From: Clostridia bacterium | GTDB taxonomy: Bacteria; Bacillota; Clostridia; Christensenellales; UBA1242 | DNA: 64,000 bases | NCBI GenBank assembly: GCA_900768545.1 | Contig: CAAGDD010000004.1 | Coordinates: 347,063-411,062, forward strand | Direction of reading: 5' to 3' | In this document: positions 63,112 through 64,000 of the stretch, piece after piece | Layout: every line of letters begins with the position of its first letter | Numbering within the stretch: position 1 is the stretch's first letter | Translations under genes and position numbers: made by a program | Notes under the pieces: generated by a model | The model's input: only the letters and a program-made list of their open reading frames with translations | The model's database searches: none | What the model was told of the DNA's origin: nothing

Positions 63112-63753
63112 ATGAAACTCGAAATTTTGTATGAAAACAGCGACATTTTGGTCATAAACAAGCCTCACAATCTTTCAACAATCCCGACCAAAGCACATTT
63201 TGACAACAACCTTTGTCGCTTTGTTTGCGAATATTTGAACGACCCAAACTTTGTTTTTCGCGCTATTTATCGCCTTGATAAAGACACAGCTGGCATAATT
63301 TTTGTTGCAAAAACCATTGAAGGTTATCACAACACAAAGATATTGTCAAAAGAATATTTTGCACTTTGCGAAGGCGTTTTTGATAAAAGAGAATTTGATA
63401 TCGACAAACCTATTTTGACCGAAACAATCGACGGCAAAAATCAAATGAAACGCGTCATATCAAACGACGGCAAACCTGCCCAAACCCATTGCGAAGTGGT
63501 CAAAAATTTTGAAAATCGCTCTCTCGTCAAATGCACCTTAAAAACTGGTCGAACTCATCAAATTCGTGTTCATCTATCGAGCGAAAATCACCCACTCGTT
63601 GGCGACCCAATCTACAACGACAAATACACAAGTCAATATGGAAAATCACACTCATTTTTGTTACTTAAAAAGGTCACATTTCAAATCAGCAACAGCACCG
63701 CACAAACATTCGAAATCAATTTTCCAGACGATTGGAAAGATTTGTTAAAGTAA
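63112..63753 (+). CDS. RluA-family pseudouridine synthase
   Basis: 213 aa. Isomerises uridine in rRNA or tRNA; the target is not readable. Catalytic block IYRLDKDTAGIIFVAK (Asp), then LKTGRTHQIRVHLSSENHPLVGDPIY. No N-terminal S4 domain, so shorter than RluD-type members. Start placed at the ATG at 63112: no Shine-Dalgarno, but -10 spacing predicts +1 on this ATG; the frame upstream to 63094 runs through the -10 box. No terminator is seen downstream. Confidence 0.9.
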   Translation: MKLEILYENSDILVINKPHNLSTIPTKAHFDNNLCRFVCEYLNDPNFVFRAIYRLDKDTAGIIFVAKTIEGYHNTKILSKEYFALCEGVFDKREFDIDKPILTETIDGKNQMKRVISNDGKPAQTHCEVVKNFENRSLVKCTLKTGRTHQIRVHLSSENHPLVGDPIYNDKYTSQYGKSHSFLLLKKVTFQISNSTAQTFEINFPDDWKDLLK

Positions 63754-63910
63754 CAACGCAATAAAATATACTTAAAACACTTAAATTTTTAACAGCAATA
63801 AAGTGCCATTTTAACAAATTTTTAAAATTTTCAATCAACAACATCGTCAAACCAAAATTCAGTTTTAAACATCGCCCTATTTCATTAAAATTTTAATCAA
63901 CTCCAATCAA

Positions 63911-64000
63911 ATACTAATAAAATACTAATAAAATACTAATAAAATACTAATAAAATACTAATAAAATACTAATAAAATACTAATAAAATACTAATAAAAC
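63911..64000. repeat. 11-bp tandem repeat running off the window edge
   Basis: Eight head-to-tail copies of ACTAATAAAAT, starting at 63913 with no mismatch until the last base at 64000. The unit is not a multiple of 3 and no frame uses it. Total length is unknown because the window ends inside it. Confidence 0.9.

Noticed and set aside
63911..64000. Tandem array considered as a CRISPR
   Set aside because: Units are 11 bp with no spacers, so it is a simple tandem repeat. No cas gene is in the window.

Overview
The window is one dense bacterial chromosome segment, low in G+C, with Shine-Dalgarno-led operons, intrinsic terminators ending in T-runs and sigma-A-like promoters. A complete spoIIIAA-AH cluster, spoIVB, a T-box in front of pheS, RuvC (not RecU) and a long SRP RNA with an Alu domain place it in the endospore-forming Firmicutes, most likely class Clostridia. 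I cannot name the genus. Nothing looks like a plasmid, prophage or transposon; nearly all genes are housekeeping. The unusual content lies in intergenic elements and a few orphan genes.

Layout. 1-3.1 kb (minus): lgt cut by the left edge, a Rho-like protein with a damaged P-loop, and a tyrosine recombinase. 3.4-9.1 kb (plus): tig-clpP-clpX, then rny with two small membrane proteins. 9.4-18.5 kb (plus): comM-dprA-topA, an hslU without hslV, tcdA, trxA, iscS-iscU. 19-24.6 kb (minus): yebC-ruvC-ruvA-ruvB-queA-tgt. 24.8-26.3 kb (plus): an orphan gene with HEPN-type motifs. 26.5-28.4 kb (minus): infC-rpmI-rplT-trmH behind a leader with an attenuator. 28.6-38.0 kb (minus): spoIIIAA-AH, asp23-like, nusB, xseA, xseB, proS and a small membrane protein. 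38.1-38.65 kb: SRP RNA, then a G+C-rich branched inverted-repeat element. 38.7-43.1 kb (minus): a small membrane protein, a gapA operon with two unknown genes, rpiB, a low-molecular-weight phosphatase and rsfS. 43.2-47.9 kb: an unknown membrane protein (plus), then lysS-nth-obg-yhbY (minus). 48.1-53.0 kb: degV, an SDR enzyme, spoIVB and a PadR-like/membrane fusion. 53.4-56.3 kb (minus): an export-family membrane protein, recN and argR. 56.9-62.7 kb (minus): pheS-pheT-iscS2-thiI. The right end holds an RluA-type synthase and an 11-bp tandem repeat running off the edge.

Themes. (1) A short palindromic element with half-unit close to TTGCATAMTACMACA occurs at twelve places, about one per 5 kb, mostly in gaps, often inside operons, and once in frame inside trmH. 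(2) At least six genes (recombinase, ruvC, rsfS, rluA-like and two unknowns) lack a Shine-Dalgarno and have a -10 box 5-7 nt before the ATG, so they look leaderless. (3) Several proteins are variants of known families: an HslU without its partner and without the usual HslV-docking tail, a Rho homologue with a broken Walker A, a PadR-like domain fused to a membrane domain, and an orphan HEPN-type protein. All coordinates, counts and motif matches were read by eye; no alignment or database search was run.
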